A stretch of 55,096 nucleotides of DNA, taken from NCBI RefSeq assembly GCF_006517395.1, contig NZ_VDCY01000018.1, positions 1-55,096 of the forward strand. The letters are read 5' to 3'. The position numbers and the translations under genes were made by a program. Source of the stretch: Terrilactibacillus laevilacticus. Its GTDB lineage: Bacteria > Bacillota > Bacilli > Bacillales > Sporolactobacillaceae. The notes under the pieces are model-generated. The model worked only from the letters and a program-made list of their open reading frames with translations. It was not told the DNA's origin and did not search any database. Every line of letters begins with the position of its first letter. The first letter of the stretch is position 1. This document shows, piece after piece, positions 19,425 through 29,900 of the stretch.

Positions 19425-19532
19425 TTACAATAACTTATTTGGTTAACCTTCGGGATTTATTTTCTTAGCTTTTCCAAATCAACAGTTTCCTATATTATAG
19501 AACTATTAAGAGAGAAAAAGTGAGGGAATGAT

Positions 19533-20411
19533 GTGAAAGTTATTGAAAAAGCGCCGGCAAAAATCAACCTATCACTCGATGTTGTAAGTAAAAGAGAGGA
19601 TGGGTTTCATAACGTGAACATGATCATGACAACGATTGATCTATCAGATCGAATTGAATGTTATGAGATTGAGGGAGATCAAATAAAAATAAAGTCTTCT
19701 GCTCCATACGTCCCAGAAGATGAGCGAAATTTTGCTTACCAAGCAGCCCATCTAATAAAGGAGAAATATAACATCCCGAGCGGCGTTGAAATTGTGATAA
19801 CCAAAAATATTCCAGTGGCAGCTGGTCTTGCCGGCGGGAGCAGTGATGCTGCTGCGACGATACGTGCCCTTAATCAACTATGGAATCTCGAGATGACATA
19901 TAGGGACATGCTGAACTTGGCTGCGAAAATCGGCTCTGATGTGGCATTCTGCATCCAAGGAGGTACGGCTCTTGCAACTGGAAGAGGTGAAATTATTACA
20001 CCGATGGATTCTCCCCCGGCTTGCTGGGTTGTTCTTGTGAAGCCCCCAGTATCTGTCTCAACAGCAGAAATATATCAAGCCTTGAACATAGAAAATGCGA
20101 CACATCCGAACGTTGAAGGCATGCAAGAAGCCATTAAGCAACAAAATTTTGAACAAATGTGTCTTTTGTTAGGCAATACCCTCGAAGACGTCACGATAGA
20201 GAAAGTACCAGAAATTGCCCAAATAAAGATGCAAATGAAAAAGAATGGTGCAGAAGGGGTTTTGATGAGCGGTAGCGGCCCGACGGTATTTGGTCTAACG
20301 CGATATGAATCAAGAATGCAGCGCATTTGTAATGGATTAAAGGGTTTCTGTCGTGAAGTTTATGCCGTTAGACTTCGGCAAAAAATAGATATCTTGTCTA
20401 AATACGAATAA
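19533..20411 (+). CDS. ispE: 4-diphosphocytidyl-2-C-methyl-D-erythritol kinase
   Basis: 292 residues, GHMP kinase of the non-mevalonate isoprenoid pathway. KAPAKINLSLDV is motif 1, PVAAGLAGGSSDAAAT the ATP loop and MSGSGPTVFG motif 3. The GTG start follows TGAGGGA. The last codons form the left half of an inverted repeat that I read as a PurBox for purR. Confidence 0.96.
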   Translation: MKVIEKAPAKINLSLDVVSKREDGFHNVNMIMTTIDLSDRIECYEIEGDQIKIKSSAPYVPEDERNFAYQAAHLIKEKYNIPSGVEIVITKNIPVAAGLAGGSSDAAATIRALNQLWNLEMTYRDMLNLAAKIGSDVAFCIQGGTALATGRGEIITPMDSPPACWVVLVKPPVSVSTAEIYQALNIENATHPNVEGMQEAIKQQNFEQMCLLLGNTLEDVTIEKVPEIAQIKMQMKKNGAEGVLMSGSGPTVFGLTRYESRMQRICNGLKGFCREVYAVRLRQKIDILSKYE

Positions 20412-20443
20412 TAGTGTAATATTTACATTAATTATTCGTATTT
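20400..20443 (+). promoter_or_regulatory. Paired PurBox-like operator before purR
   Basis: AAATACGAATAAT (20400-20412) and its exact reverse complement ATTATTCGTATTT (20431-20443) are separated by 18 bases. Each arm has the central CGAA of the PurBox (AWWWCCGAACWWT), in the convergent orientation used by PurR. It ends next to the purR Shine-Dalgarno GGAGGA, so PurR autoregulation is likely. Confidence 0.75.
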
Positions 20444-20454
20444 GGAGGACAGCT

Positions 20455-21294
20455 ATGAAATTTAAGCGAAGCGAAAGACTCGTTGATATGACTTATTATC
20501 TTCTTAATCATCCACACCAAATTGTTTCGCTTTCATGTTTTTCCGAACGGTATGGTTCGGCGAAATCATCGATTAGTGAGGATTTAGCCATTGTTAAACA
20601 ATCTTTTGAGATGCAAGGGATAGGTTTTTTAAAAACGATTGCTGGAGCATCAGGCGGCGTGACCTATATCCCGACAATGAGCAAGGAAGAAGCTTCCAAA
20701 CTTCTAACCAATTTAATTAGTCAGCTGTCGCAAGCAGAAAGGCTTCTTCCTGGCGGATACCTCTATATGACAGATGTACTAGGCAGGCCACAATATGTTA
20801 ATGCCATTGGTAGAATGATCGCCTCTGTCTATGCATCTAATGGTGTTGATGCTGTGATGACAATGGAGACAAAAGGAATACCATTAGCTTATGCGGTCGC
20901 AACACAATTCAATGTACCTGTTGTTATTGTTCGCCGAATTAGCAAAGTAACAGAGGGATCAACAGTAAGTATCAATTATGTATCTGGTTCTTCGAAACGT
21001 ATTCAAACCATGGTATTGCCTCGAAGAAGTCTCACTCCAGGCTCAAAAGTTCTGATTGTAGATGACTTTATGAAAGCGGGAGGGACGATGAAAGGCATGA
21101 TTAATCTATGTAATGAGTTTGAGACGGAAGTGACAGGTATCGCTGTTTTTGTTGAAACAAAAGATGAAAAGCCTAAACTAATCAATAATTATCAATCTCT
21201 TCTTAGATTATCCATTACTGAGCAGGAAACTGCGTTAAAAATAGAGAATGGAACAATATACAAAAACTTTACACTTCTAGGAGGCAACTCATGA
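20455..21294 (+). CDS. purR: Purine biosynthesis repressor PurR
   Basis: 279 residues. An N-terminal winged-helix domain (about 1-75, [20 protein letters not shown]) is joined to a type I PRT domain that binds PRPP ([16 protein letters not shown], about 200-215) as effector. It represses purine synthesis and salvage genes through paired PurBoxes; one pair lies at its own start. It overlaps ridA by 4 bases (ATGA). Confidence 0.97.
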   Translation: MKFKRSERLVDMTYYLLNHPHQIVSLSCFSERYGSAKSSISEDLAIVKQSFEMQGIGFLKTIAGASGGVTYIPTMSKEEASKLLTNLISQLSQAERLLPGGYLYMTDVLGRPQYVNAIGRMIASVYASNGVDAVMTMETKGIPLAYAVATQFNVPVVIVRRISKVTEGSTVSINYVSGSSKRIQTMVLPRRSLTPGSKVLIVDDFMKAGGTMKGMINLCNEFETEVTGIAVFVETKDEKPKLINNYQSLLRLSITEQETALKIENGTIYKNFTLLGGNS

Positions 21295-21665
21295 AAATTA
21301 CACATTCAGAGCAAGCACCAGCAGCAATAGGACCCTATTCACAAGGCGTGATCGTGAATAATATATTTTATAGTTCAGGTCAAATTCCATTAACTCCAAC
21401 TGGAGATTTAGTTGATGGGTCAGTTGAGGAACAAGTTCATCAAGTATTTAGTAATATCAAAGCTGTCCTTGAAAGTGCGGGCGCATCATTGGAGACAGTG
21501 ATTAAAACAACCTTATTTATTAAAGACATGAATGACTTTCCAGCTATTAATGCGGTATATGGAGAATATTTTTCAGAGCATTTGCCAGCACGTTCTTGCG
21601 TTGAGGTAGCCAGATTACCCAAAGACGTTAAAGTCGAAATGGAAGTTATTGCACTTGTAAAATAA
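21291..21665 (+). CDS. ridA: RidA family enamine/imine deaminase (YabJ)
   Basis: 124 residues, YjgF/YER057c/UK114 fold. [17 protein letters not shown] and the C-terminal signature [20 protein letters not shown], whose Arg binds the substrate carboxylate, are intact. It hydrolyses reactive enamines from PLP enzymes. The purR-ridA pair is conserved in bacilli and is needed there for normal purine repression. Confidence 0.97.
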   Translation: MKITHSEQAPAAIGPYSQGVIVNNIFYSSGQIPLTPTGDLVDGSVEEQVHQVFSNIKAVLESAGASLETVIKTTLFIKDMNDFPAINAVYGEYFSEHLPARSCVEVARLPKDVKVEMEVIALVK

Positions 21666-21711
21666 TTTCTCACACCTTTCCCATAAATAATTAGAGTTTT
21701 TTTATTTTTTT

Positions 21712-21740
21712 GAAGGATTTAGAAAAATTATGTAGAATCT
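21712..21740 (+). promoter_or_regulatory. Sigma-H promoter of spoVG
   Basis: GAAGGATTT, 11 bases, GTAGAATCT fits the sigma-H consensus (RNAGGAWWW, RNNGAATWW) and closely resembles the classic B. subtilis spoVG promoter. It lies about 40 bases before the start codon in AT-rich DNA. Confidence 0.85.
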
Positions 21741-21782
21741 TTTTAATAGTCTATTATTTATTGGGAAAAGGTGGTGCCTTAA

Positions 21783-22073
21783 ATGGAAGTAACAGACGTT
21801 AGACTACGAAGAGTAAATACAGATGGACGAATGAAAGCTATTGCCTCAATCACGATTGACAACGAATTTGTTGTGCATGACATTCGTGTTATTGATGGAA
21901 ATAACGGAATGTTTGTTGCAATGCCTAGCAAACGAACACCTGATGGAGAGTTCCGTGATATAGCCCACCCCATTACATCTAGTACAAGAGAGAAAATCCA
22001 AGTAGCTGTATTAGATGAATATTATCGTGCTGGAGAAGAAAATGCGACTTATGAGGAGGCAGGTGCCTCATAA
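21783..22073 (+). CDS. spoVG: SpoVG, septation regulator / RNA-DNA-binding protein
   Basis: 96 residues: [41 protein letters not shown] and FRDIAHPI are conserved blocks. SpoVG affects asymmetric septation and cortex formation in bacilli and binds nucleic acid in relatives. AAAGGTGGTG precedes the ATG. Confidence 0.97.
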   Translation: MEVTDVRLRRVNTDGRMKAIASITIDNEFVVHDIRVIDGNNGMFVAMPSKRTPDGEFRDIAHPITSSTREKIQVAVLDEYYRAGEENATYEEAGAS

Positions 22074-22506
22074 TTTCGTTTATAGCTAAATCTAGATCTA
22101 GAAAATGAAGAACGATAAAATTACGAAAAAGTTTTGATATTCACGATTTGAAGATTTAGATGCACCTGTCTTTCGATGCCCTTTTTATCTCTTTAATAGA
22201 AACTTGTTGGTTAAATTGATTGATTCATTCATTTATACACGAGACCTGAGGTAAATTGGGAAGTCAGAATACAAAATATAAATCAATTTGAGATCTAAAT
22301 CAAAAAATTAGATCTCTTTTTTGTGACTCCATTTTATAATATTCTCTCCGAATTTTTAATTAGACAAATATTCTTTTCTATTCCCTCATGTTCAAATAAT
22401 TCCGTTACTTTAAGTTTATCTAACTATTTCAGTCTATTTTTTGTCAAATTGATGTAGTGATTTGATGAACTATTAATATCCAGAGCGGTTATTTTATTTC
22501 ATTATC
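22074..22506 (+). other. Intergenic stretch after spoVG
   Basis: No gene or repeat of the three families seen. It holds one terminator (22289-22324); the rest is plain AT-rich DNA up to the glmU promoter. Confidence 0.6.
22289..22324 (+). terminator. Terminator downstream of spoVG
   Basis: GAGATCTAA and TTAGATCTC form a perfect 9-bp stem with an A-rich loop, followed by six T. It is 215 bases past the spoVG stop. Confidence 0.9.
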
Positions 22507-22535
22507 TTGAAAAACACCCTTTTTTAAGCTATAGT
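22507..22535 (+). promoter_or_regulatory. Sigma-A promoter of glmU-prs
   Basis: TTGAAA, 17 bases, TATAGT, about 50 bases before the glmU start. Confidence 0.75.
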
Positions 22536-22583
22536 TCTAAATGAATGAATGGGAGGAACGATAAGTTATATGGAGGTTTGGTA

Positions 22584-23963
22584 ATGGTTAATCGCTATGC
22601 CGTCATCTTAGCTGCTGGTCAAGGAACTAGGATGAAGTCTAAATTATATAAAGTTCTGCATCCTGTTTGTGGAAAACCGATGATTCAGCATATTGTAGAT
22701 GAATTGAGCGGACTTTCATTTGATCGAACAGTCACTGTCATTGGTCATGGTGCAGAAGCGGTAAAACGCCAGTTAGGTCAGTCAACTGAGTATGCCTTGC
22801 AAGAAGAACAACTTGGAACTGCTCATGCAGTCAATCAAACAGCCCCTCTTTTAAATCAACTCATTGGGACAACGGTCGTTCTTTGTGGAGATACACCACT
22901 TATTACGAAAGAAACAATAAAGGATCTATTGGATTACCATGAAAAGACAGGTGCTTCCGCGACTGTTTTAACAACGATCATGGATCGTCCATATGGATAT
23001 GGTCGAATTATTCGCAAGCCGGCGGGTGAACTCGCCCGTATCGTTGAAGAAAAAGATGCCACACAAGATGAAAAGTTAGTGAACGAAGTTAATACAGGTA
23101 TCTATTGCTTTGACAATCAGAAATTATTTGAAACTCTTAAAAAAGTTAATAACAATAATGCCCAAGGTGAATACTATCTGCCAGATGTTATTGAAATATT
23201 AACAAAATCCTCTGAAAAAGTTGCCGCATATTCCATTGATAATGAAGATGAAACCATAGGTGTAAATGATCGTGTAGCTTTATCAATCGCTGAAAAGCTC
23301 ATGAGAAAAAGAATTAACGAACTTCACATGCGATCAGGAGTCACTCTCATTGATCCTGATACAACCTATTTATCCAGTGATTGTCAAATTGGTCCGGATA
23401 CAATTATTTATCCAGGTACAAGCATTACAGGAAAGACGATCATAGGTGAACGGTGTGAGATTGGTCCACATACAGAGATAAAGGCTTGTGAGATTGGCAT
23501 CAATACGTCGGTAAAACAATCTGTACTAGAGAACAGCTCGATTGGTAATGATGTACATATCGGACCATTTGCGCATATTAGACCTGAATCTCACATTGGT
23601 GATGAAGTCAAAGTAGGTAATTTTGTTGAAGTGAAAAAATCAACAATAGGAACTCGCAGTAAAGCCTCACATTTAACCTATATTGGAGACGCTGAAATAG
23701 GGAAGGATGTGAATTTTGGCTGCGGATCAATCACCGTGAATTACGATGGTAAAAATAAATATCTAACACGAGTGGAAGATGGAGCTTTTATTGGCTGTAA
23801 TGCGAATCTCGTTGCCCCTGTGACTGTTGGAAAAGGTGCGTTTATTGCTGCAGGTTCTACAATCACTCAATCGGTTGATGATGATAGTCTAGCCATAGCT
23901 AGAGCACGCCAAGTAAATAAAGAAAATTATACCCATAAACTAGAATTTAAGAAAAACAAATAA
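22584..23963 (+). CDS. glmU: Bifunctional UDP-GlcNAc pyrophosphorylase / GlcN-1-P acetyltransferase
   Basis: 459 residues. The N-terminal uridyltransferase has [20 protein letters not shown] (9-28) and LCGDTPL; the C-terminal left-handed beta-helix has hexapeptide repeats and the acetyltransferase part ([20 protein letters not shown]). It makes UDP-GlcNAc for peptidoglycan and teichoic acids. The start at 22584 follows GGAGGTTTGG; the longer frame from 22545 overlaps promoter output and is unlikely. It is 17 bases from prs. Confidence 0.97.
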   Translation: MVNRYAVILAAGQGTRMKSKLYKVLHPVCGKPMIQHIVDELSGLSFDRTVTVIGHGAEAVKRQLGQSTEYALQEEQLGTAHAVNQTAPLLNQLIGTTVVLCGDTPLITKETIKDLLDYHEKTGASATVLTTIMDRPYGYGRIIRKPAGELARIVEEKDATQDEKLVNEVNTGIYCFDNQKLFETLKKVNNNNAQGEYYLPDVIEILTKSSEKVAAYSIDNEDETIGVNDRVALSIAEKLMRKRINELHMRSGVTLIDPDTTYLSSDCQIGPDTIIYPGTSITGKTIIGERCEIGPHTEIKACEIGINTSVKQSVLENSSIGNDVHIGPFAHIRPESHIGDEVKVGNFVEVKKSTIGTRSKASHLTYIGDAEIGKDVNFGCGSITVNYDGKNKYLTRVEDGAFIGCNANLVAPVTVGKGAFIAAGSTITQSVDDDSLAIARARQVNKENYTHKLEFKKNK

Positions 23964-23980
23964 CGGAGGGCGTTTTAAGC

Positions 23981-24931
23981 ATGGTGAATTATTTAGACCC
24001 CAATTTGAAGATTTTTAGCCTTAACTCTAACCCTGAACTAGCGCAACAAATTGCAGATCATATTGGTCTTAAACTTGGTAAATGTTCAGTATCTCAGTTT
24101 AGTGATGGTGAAATCCAAATCAATATTGAAGAGAGTATTCGTGGTTGCGATGTTTATGTTATTCAGTCAACGTCTTATCCTGTAAACCTCCATTTGATGC
24201 AGCTTTTAATTATGATTGATGCATTAAAAAGAGCTTCAGCGAAGACGATTAATGTTGTGATGCCTTATTACGGTTATGCAAGACAAGACCGTAAAGCTAG
24301 AGCTCGTGAGCCTATTACAGCTAAACTTGTAGCGAATTTGCTTGAAACAGCTGGAGCAACGCGCGTGTTAAGTTTAGACTTGCATGCTCCTCAAGTGCAA
24401 GGTTTCTTTGATATTCCAGTAGACCAATTGGTTGGGGTGCCTATCCTTTCCGATTACTTTGCAAAGAAAAATTTGGATGATCTTGTGGTTGTTTCCCCAG
24501 ATCATGGTGGGGTTACTCGAGCACGTAAAATGGCGGATCGATTAAAAACACCAATTGCCATTATTGATAAAAGACGCCCTCGCCCAAATGTGTCAGAAGT
24601 TATGAATATTGTTGGTGATGTAGAAGGAAAAACAGCGATCATCATTGACGATATTATCGATACGGCTGGGTCAATCACTCTTGCTGCCAAAGCTCTGAAA
24701 GAAAAAGGGGCTAAAAAAGTTTATGCATGTTGTACGCACCCTGTATTATCGGGACCTGCAATTGAGAGAATTGAGGCATCGCCAATTTGTGAGTTAGTCA
24801 TCACAAATACCATTCCTTTGTCACCAGAGAAGAAAATTGACAAAATCACACAATTGACGGTAGCTCCACTCATTGGAGAAGCAATAATTTCTATTCATGA
24901 AAAATTATCAGTCAGCCGTTTATTCAATTAA
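23981..24931 (+). CDS. prs: Ribose-phosphate pyrophosphokinase (PRPP synthase)
   Basis: 316 residues, class [11 protein letters not shown], the catalytic loop [28 protein letters not shown] and the PRPP loop [11 protein letters not shown] are present. It supplies PRPP to purine, pyrimidine, His/Trp and NAD routes, and to the PRPP-sensing PurR encoded nearby. It lies in an operon with glmU. Confidence 0.98.
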   Translation: MVNYLDPNLKIFSLNSNPELAQQIADHIGLKLGKCSVSQFSDGEIQINIEESIRGCDVYVIQSTSYPVNLHLMQLLIMIDALKRASAKTINVVMPYYGYARQDRKARAREPITAKLVANLLETAGATRVLSLDLHAPQVQGFFDIPVDQLVGVPILSDYFAKKNLDDLVVVSPDHGGVTRARKMADRLKTPIAIIDKRRPRPNVSEVMNIVGDVEGKTAIIIDDIIDTAGSITLAAKALKEKGAKKVYACCTHPVLSGPAIERIEASPICELVITNTIPLSPEKKIDKITQLTVAPLIGEAIISIHEKLSVSRLFN

Positions 24932-25042
24932 TCCGCTCATCTCAAAATAGAGGGGTTCAAAAAAATTGAGGAAATTTACCATATTTATGTTTTAAACCTA
25001 AGAATAGTGGTAAGCTATACTTAGGAAAGGAAGTGTCCAAAT

Positions 25043-25645
25043 ATGGTATTATTGAATGCTATCGAAAGGGATCATTCAAAAAAATCAATCATTAAGGACT
25101 TAAGAAGACATAAAAAAATCCCTGGTGTTGTTTATGGGAAAAATGTTATGAATCAATCGATTGCTGTGGATGAAAGTGATATTTTGAAAGCTTTCCGATC
25201 AGAAGGAAGAAACGCGATTTTCCAATTGAAGTTGGAAGGGAACAAAGAAACTCCGGTCATGGTTCATGAAATTCAATTTGATCCACTCACAAGTATGATT
25301 ACCCACCTAGATTTTCTAAAAGTGGATATGAACACGGAAGTCGAAGCGGTAGTTCCAGTCGTACTCAATGGTGAAGCGTCAGGTGGTGGCGTTGTTCAAT
25401 TAACAGAAAGTGAATTGAATGTTCGTGCATTGCCAAATAACATTCCTTCAGTTATTGAAATTAATATCACAGGTTTAACTCCAGGTGATCATATTAAAAT
25501 TGGTGACCTTAAAACTAGCAGAAATTATCGCTTTGTAGGACATACTGATGAGATCGTCGTATCTGTATCTCACGTTGATCAAGTTGAAGAAGAAGAGGCA
25601 ACCGAATCTCAAGATACGGAAACATCCGCACCAATTGAAGCTTAA
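25043..25645 (+). CDS. ctc: 50S ribosomal protein L25/general stress protein Ctc
   Basis: 200 residues: an L25-type 5S rRNA-binding domain (RDHSKKSIIKDLRRHKKIPG VVYG region) plus the TL5/CTC C-terminal beta domain and an acidic tail. Upstream, GTTTTAA (24989) and GGTAAG (25009), 13 bases apart, are a weak match to a sigma-B promoter, which drives ctc in B. subtilis; the -10 fit is poor. Confidence 0.93.
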   Translation: MVLLNAIERDHSKKSIIKDLRRHKKIPGVVYGKNVMNQSIAVDESDILKAFRSEGRNAIFQLKLEGNKETPVMVHEIQFDPLTSMITHLDFLKVDMNTEVEAVVPVVLNGEASGGGVVQLTESELNVRALPNNIPSVIEINITGLTPGDHIKIGDLKTSRNYRFVGHTDEIVVSVSHVDQVEEEEATESQDTETSAPIEA

Positions 25646-25663
25646 TTAGGCTATAATAATGTG

Positions 25664-25688
25664 AAAACTCTTATCAATTGAGTTTTTA
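25664..25688 (+). terminator. Terminator after ctc
   Basis: AAAACTC and GAGTTTT around a 9-base loop, with five T, just after the ctc stop. Confidence 0.8.
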
Positions 25689-25731
25689 CCTAGCATTGAT
25701 AGAAGATAAATGTTTAGAATAGAAGAGGTAT

Positions 25732-25770
25732 ACAGACGTAATCTGTTATTAAAGGTTGCGTCTGTTTTTA
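25732..25770 (+). terminator. Second terminator-like hairpin between ctc and pth
   Basis: ACAGACG and CGTCTGT close an imperfect stem followed by TTTTTATA. Confidence 0.75.
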
Positions 25771-25782
25771 TACGGGATAATG

Positions 25783-25818
25783 TCCATCAGTGGGGGTCTT
25801 TACTGCCCGTAAAGGTGG
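25783..25818 (-). repeat. REP2 element, short form (copy c)
   Basis: TCCATCAGTGGGGGTCTTTA then CTGCCCGTAAAGGTGG. The right arm of REP2 (inverted) is joined to the left arm; CTTTAC-TGCCC-GTAAAG makes a perfect small hairpin. Confidence 0.82.
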
Positions 25819-25911
25819 CTAAACGAACGAGAAGAAAAAGTTGTAATCATGTGTTTTATATAAGGTTTGAATAGAATCTTTTTTTAGGCTCACTCTCACG
25901 ATATGGCTTAT

Positions 25912-25942
25912 TACACGTCTGCCATTCGGTAAGTTTTCTTTT
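25912..25942 (+). repeat. REP3 short repeat (copy 3, diverged)
   Basis: GCCATTCGGTAAGTTTTCTT matches the 3' half of copies 1 and 2; the 5' half is only loosely similar. It ends 25 bases before pth. Confidence 0.5.
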
Positions 25943-25966
25943 TATTGAATTGCGAGGGGAATAGAT

Positions 25967-26524
25967 ATGAAAGTGATTGTAGGATTAGGGAATATTGGTT
26001 CTGAATTTGACCATACAAGGCATAATATAGGATTTGAGGTGATTGATTATTTAGCCAGTCAGCATCATCTTCCACTTTCAAAAACCAAATTTAACGCTGT
26101 GTATGGAAAAGGAATCATAGAAGGAGAAGAATGCCTGCTTGTTAAACCACTAACCTATATGAACCGTTCAGGTGAAGCGGTGGCACCCATCCTTAAATTT
26201 TTTAAGGTTTCTGTTGATGATCTCATCGTTGTTTACGATGATTTAGATTTGCCTATTGGCAAGATAAGGTTGAGGCAAAAAGGGAGTGCAGGAGGGCATA
26301 ATGGGATAAAATCGATTATTAGCCATTTGCAAACGCAAGATTTTAAAAGAGTTAAAATTGGCATTGGTAGACCTGATGGTCATGAAAAAGTGGTTAATTA
26401 TGTCCTTCAACGTTTCTCTAAAGAGCAAATGATCGAAATAGCTCCAGCGATAGAAAGAGCCGCCGAAGCAATTGTTAAAGGAATGAGCTTACCTTTCGTT
26501 AAGGTGATGAATACCTTTAATTAA
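25967..26524 (+). CDS. pth: Peptidyl-tRNA hydrolase
   Basis: 185 residues. GLGNIGSEFDHTRHNIGFEV contains the catalytic His in RHNIGF; KPLTYMNRSG and VYDDLDLPIGKIRLRQKGSAGGHNG are classic blocks. It recycles peptidyl-tRNA (allele name spoVC in B. subtilis). Confidence 0.98.
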   Translation: MKVIVGLGNIGSEFDHTRHNIGFEVIDYLASQHHLPLSKTKFNAVYGKGIIEGEECLLVKPLTYMNRSGEAVAPILKFFKVSVDDLIVVYDDLDLPIGKIRLRQKGSAGGHNGIKSIISHLQTQDFKRVKIGIGRPDGHEKVVNYVLQRFSKEQMIEIAPAIERAAEAIVKGMSLPFVKVMNTFN

Positions 26525-26655
26525 TGGATCTCTTAATTTTGTAGGTATTTTATATTCTTGTTTATTGTCCTTTTACTAATACACCGCTAAAATAGAATAA
26601 ATGCTCTTTGACGTGGTGATACTAAAATAGTATTAACAACGTTAGGAGGGCACCG

Positions 26656-26886
26656 ATGAATATTATCTATAAATGCCGTCATTGCGGAGCAGAAATAGGA
26701 AGTATTAGATCTGATCACATTGAAGAAAGCACCCTTGGTTTTGATCATTTAACGGATCATGAAAGACAAGAGATGATACAGTCTAATCAAGAAGGACACA
26801 TTCAAGTCATGGCGATTTGTGAAAATTGTCAAGAAACATTAGATAAACATCCTGAGTATCATCAATGGGAGACTTTCATACAATGA
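26656..26886 (+). CDS. fin: Anti-sigma-F factor Fin
   Basis: 76 residues with two zinc knuckles, CRHCG (8-12) and CENCQ (57-61). Fin (YabK) inhibits sigma-F in the forespore and helps the switch to sigma-G. AGGAGGG precedes the ATG. It lies directly before mfd as in B. subtilis. Together with csfB it gives two sigma-F/G switch proteins in the window. Confidence 0.93.
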   Translation: MNIIYKCRHCGAEIGSIRSDHIEESTLGFDHLTDHERQEMIQSNQEGHIQVMAICENCQETLDKHPEYHQWETFIQ

Positions 26887-26932
26887 CAATAGAGATTCGA
26901 AATCGTCGTCAGGCAACGGGAGGGATATGCCT

Positions 26933-29900
26933 GTGTTAGGATTAAAAACATATTTTGAAAATCATATTCAAGATGTTGATATGATACTAGAAGGTTACCA
27001 TGAAGGAATGAAGAATCAGCTTGTTTCTGGCTTAGCAGGGAGTGCTAAGTCTTTATGGCTTTCCTCATTATTTTTAAAGCGTGATAAAACAATGGTTGTT
27101 GTCACACATAATTTGTTGCAAGCTCAGAAATTATATGATGATTTGGAAGACCTTGTTGATTCTGAGTCGATTTATTTATACCCAGTCAATGATTTAATAG
27201 CCTCAGAGATTGCCATCTCTAGTCCAGAGCTACTTTCAGGACGTATCGATGTATTAAATCATTTGGTTAAAAAAGAAAAAGCCATTATTATTATACCTAT
27301 TGCAGGTTTTAAGCGTTTACTAGCACCGTCTTACTTATGGGAAGCTGGCATGCAATCTTTTACGATCGGTGACGTGATTGATCTAAAAGAAGTCATGCAA
27401 CACTTTGTAAGTACAGGATATGTTAGAGAAACAATGGTCACTGCCCCAGGGGAATTCAGTGTACGCGGGGGCATTATAGATGTTTATCCATTAACAGAAG
27501 ATCAACCGATTCGTATTGAACTTTTTGATGATGAGATCGATTCTATCCGTTATTTTGATAGTGATACGCAGCGTTCACAAGAAAAGATTAAACAAATAAC
27601 AATTGGGCCAGCTAAAGAAATGATCCTATTTCCCGAACAAATAGAACAACTACAGGAGGAACTTGAAAGCGCATTATCAAAAACACTCCAGAAAGTAAGG
27701 GACAAAACAGTTAAAGAAGCTTTAAGTACTCATATAGGAGAAGAAATCGAAGCATTAAGACAAGGCCAAATCTTCCAAGGGATTTCAAAATACATAGCCC
27801 TGCTTTATAAAAAACAAACCACCATTCTTGATTATTTACCTGCTAATAGTTTAGTTGTTATAGATGAAGTTAGTAGAGTTCAAGAGACTTCCGATCAGCT
27901 AGATCGTGAGGAAGCGGAATGGCAAACCGCATTACTTCAAAAGGGCGAAATAGTACGAGACATTACGTTGTCTAAAAATTGGAATATAATCCTTGAGGAA
28001 ATACATCAACCTACGTTACTACTATCTCTTTTCTTAAGGCACCATGGCCATATTCAGCCTCAAAATATTCTGAATGTGTCTTGTCGTACGATGCAAAACT
28101 TTCATGGGCAAATTAATCTTCTTCATACAGAATGTGAACGTTGGCAGAAGAGCCACTATGCCGTTGTTTTTTTAGCTTCCAGTAAAGAAAGAGCCATAAA
28201 ATTGGAAAATGTTTTAAAAGATTATAATATTGATGCTCATTATATTGAACGTAAATCCGTTCCTCAAGCATCTATTAATCACATTACGATCGGACATCTA
28301 GAAAGTGGATTTGAACTTCCTGCCCAAAAACTAGCTGTTATCACTGAAAAAGAAATATTTAACCGTAAAGTCACGAAGAAGTCTCGCCGCAACAAGAAGT
28401 TAACTAATGCTGAAAGATTAAAGAATTACAACGAGCTCAATATTGGAGATTATGTCGTCCATATTGATCATGGTATTGGTAAGTATATAGGCATCCAAAC
28501 ACTTGAAGTAAACGGCATTCATAAAGACTATATGCATATCGTTTATAAAGGAAACGATAAATTATATGTCCCGGTTGAACATATTGATCAAGTGCAAAAA
28601 TATGTTGGTTCAGATGGGAAAGAGCCAAAGCTTTATGCTCTTGGGGGAACCGAATGGAAAAAGGTTAAACGAAAGGCCAAGTCATCGATTCAAGATATCG
28701 CCGATGATTTAATCAAATTGTATGCTGAGAGAGAAGCGAGTAAAGGATACGCCTTTAGTCCAGATGGTAATGAACAACAAGCTTTTGATGCTGCTTTCCC
28801 GTATCAGGAAACAGACGATCAATTACAGGCCATTGAGGAAATTAAAAAAGACATGGAAAAAACACGTCCAATGGATCGACTTTTGTGTGGTGATGTCGGT
28901 TACGGGAAAACAGAGGTAGCCCTAAGAGCAGCATTTAAGGCCATTGCAGATGGTAAACAAGTTGCTTTTCTTGTTCCAACAACGATTCTTGCTCAACAAC
29001 ATTTTGAGACATCACTTGAGCGCTTTGAGGATTTTCCTGTGAATATTGGTTTATTAAGTCGATTCCGTAGTCGAAAACAGCAACAAGAAGTCCTTGATGG
29101 ACTTAAAAAAGGCACGGTTGATATGGTTATTGGGACTCATCGCCTTTTATCTAAAGATGTCGTATACAAAGATCTTGGTTTACTGATTGTAGATGAAGAG
29201 CAACGCTTTGGAGTGACGCATAAAGAGAAAATTAAGAAGTTAAAAGCAAATGTTGACGTCTTAACGTTAACGGCAACACCGATTCCAAGAACGCTTCACA
29301 TGTCGATGCTTGGCGTTAGAGATTTATCAGTTATTGAAACGCCGCCTGAGAATCGTTTTCCGGTACAAACCTATGTGACGGAATATAGTGGTGCATTAAT
29401 TAAAGAAGCCATAGAGCGGGAACTTGCGCGCGGGGGACAAGTTTATTTCCTTTATAATCGTGTCGAAACCATTCAAAGAATGGCGGAACAAATCTCTACG
29501 CTCGTCCCGGATGCAAAAGTGACATTTGCTCATGGTCAAATGAAAGAAACGGAACTCGAATCCACTATGATTGACTTCTTAGAGGGGGCTTATGATGTTT
29601 TAGTCAGTACAACCATCATCGAAACAGGGGTGGATATCCCGAATGTGAATACGTTGATTGTTCATCATGCCGATAGAATGGGATTATCGCAACTCTATCA
29701 ATTGCGTGGGCGTGTAGGCCGGTCAAATCGGGTTGCCTATGCGTATTTCACTTATGAAAGGGATAAAGTGATCAATGAAGCAGCTGAAAAGCGATTGCAG
29801 GCCATTAAAGAATTTACAGAGCTAGGATCGGGATTTAAGATTGCGATGCGAGATTTGTCTATTAGAGGAGCAGGGAATTTACTTGGTGCTGAGCAGCACG

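Noticed and set aside
24989-25014. Sigma-B promoter before ctc
   Set aside because: The -35 (GTTTTAA) and spacing fit, but the -10 GGTAAG is poor against GGGWAW; mentioned under ctc but not listed as a site.
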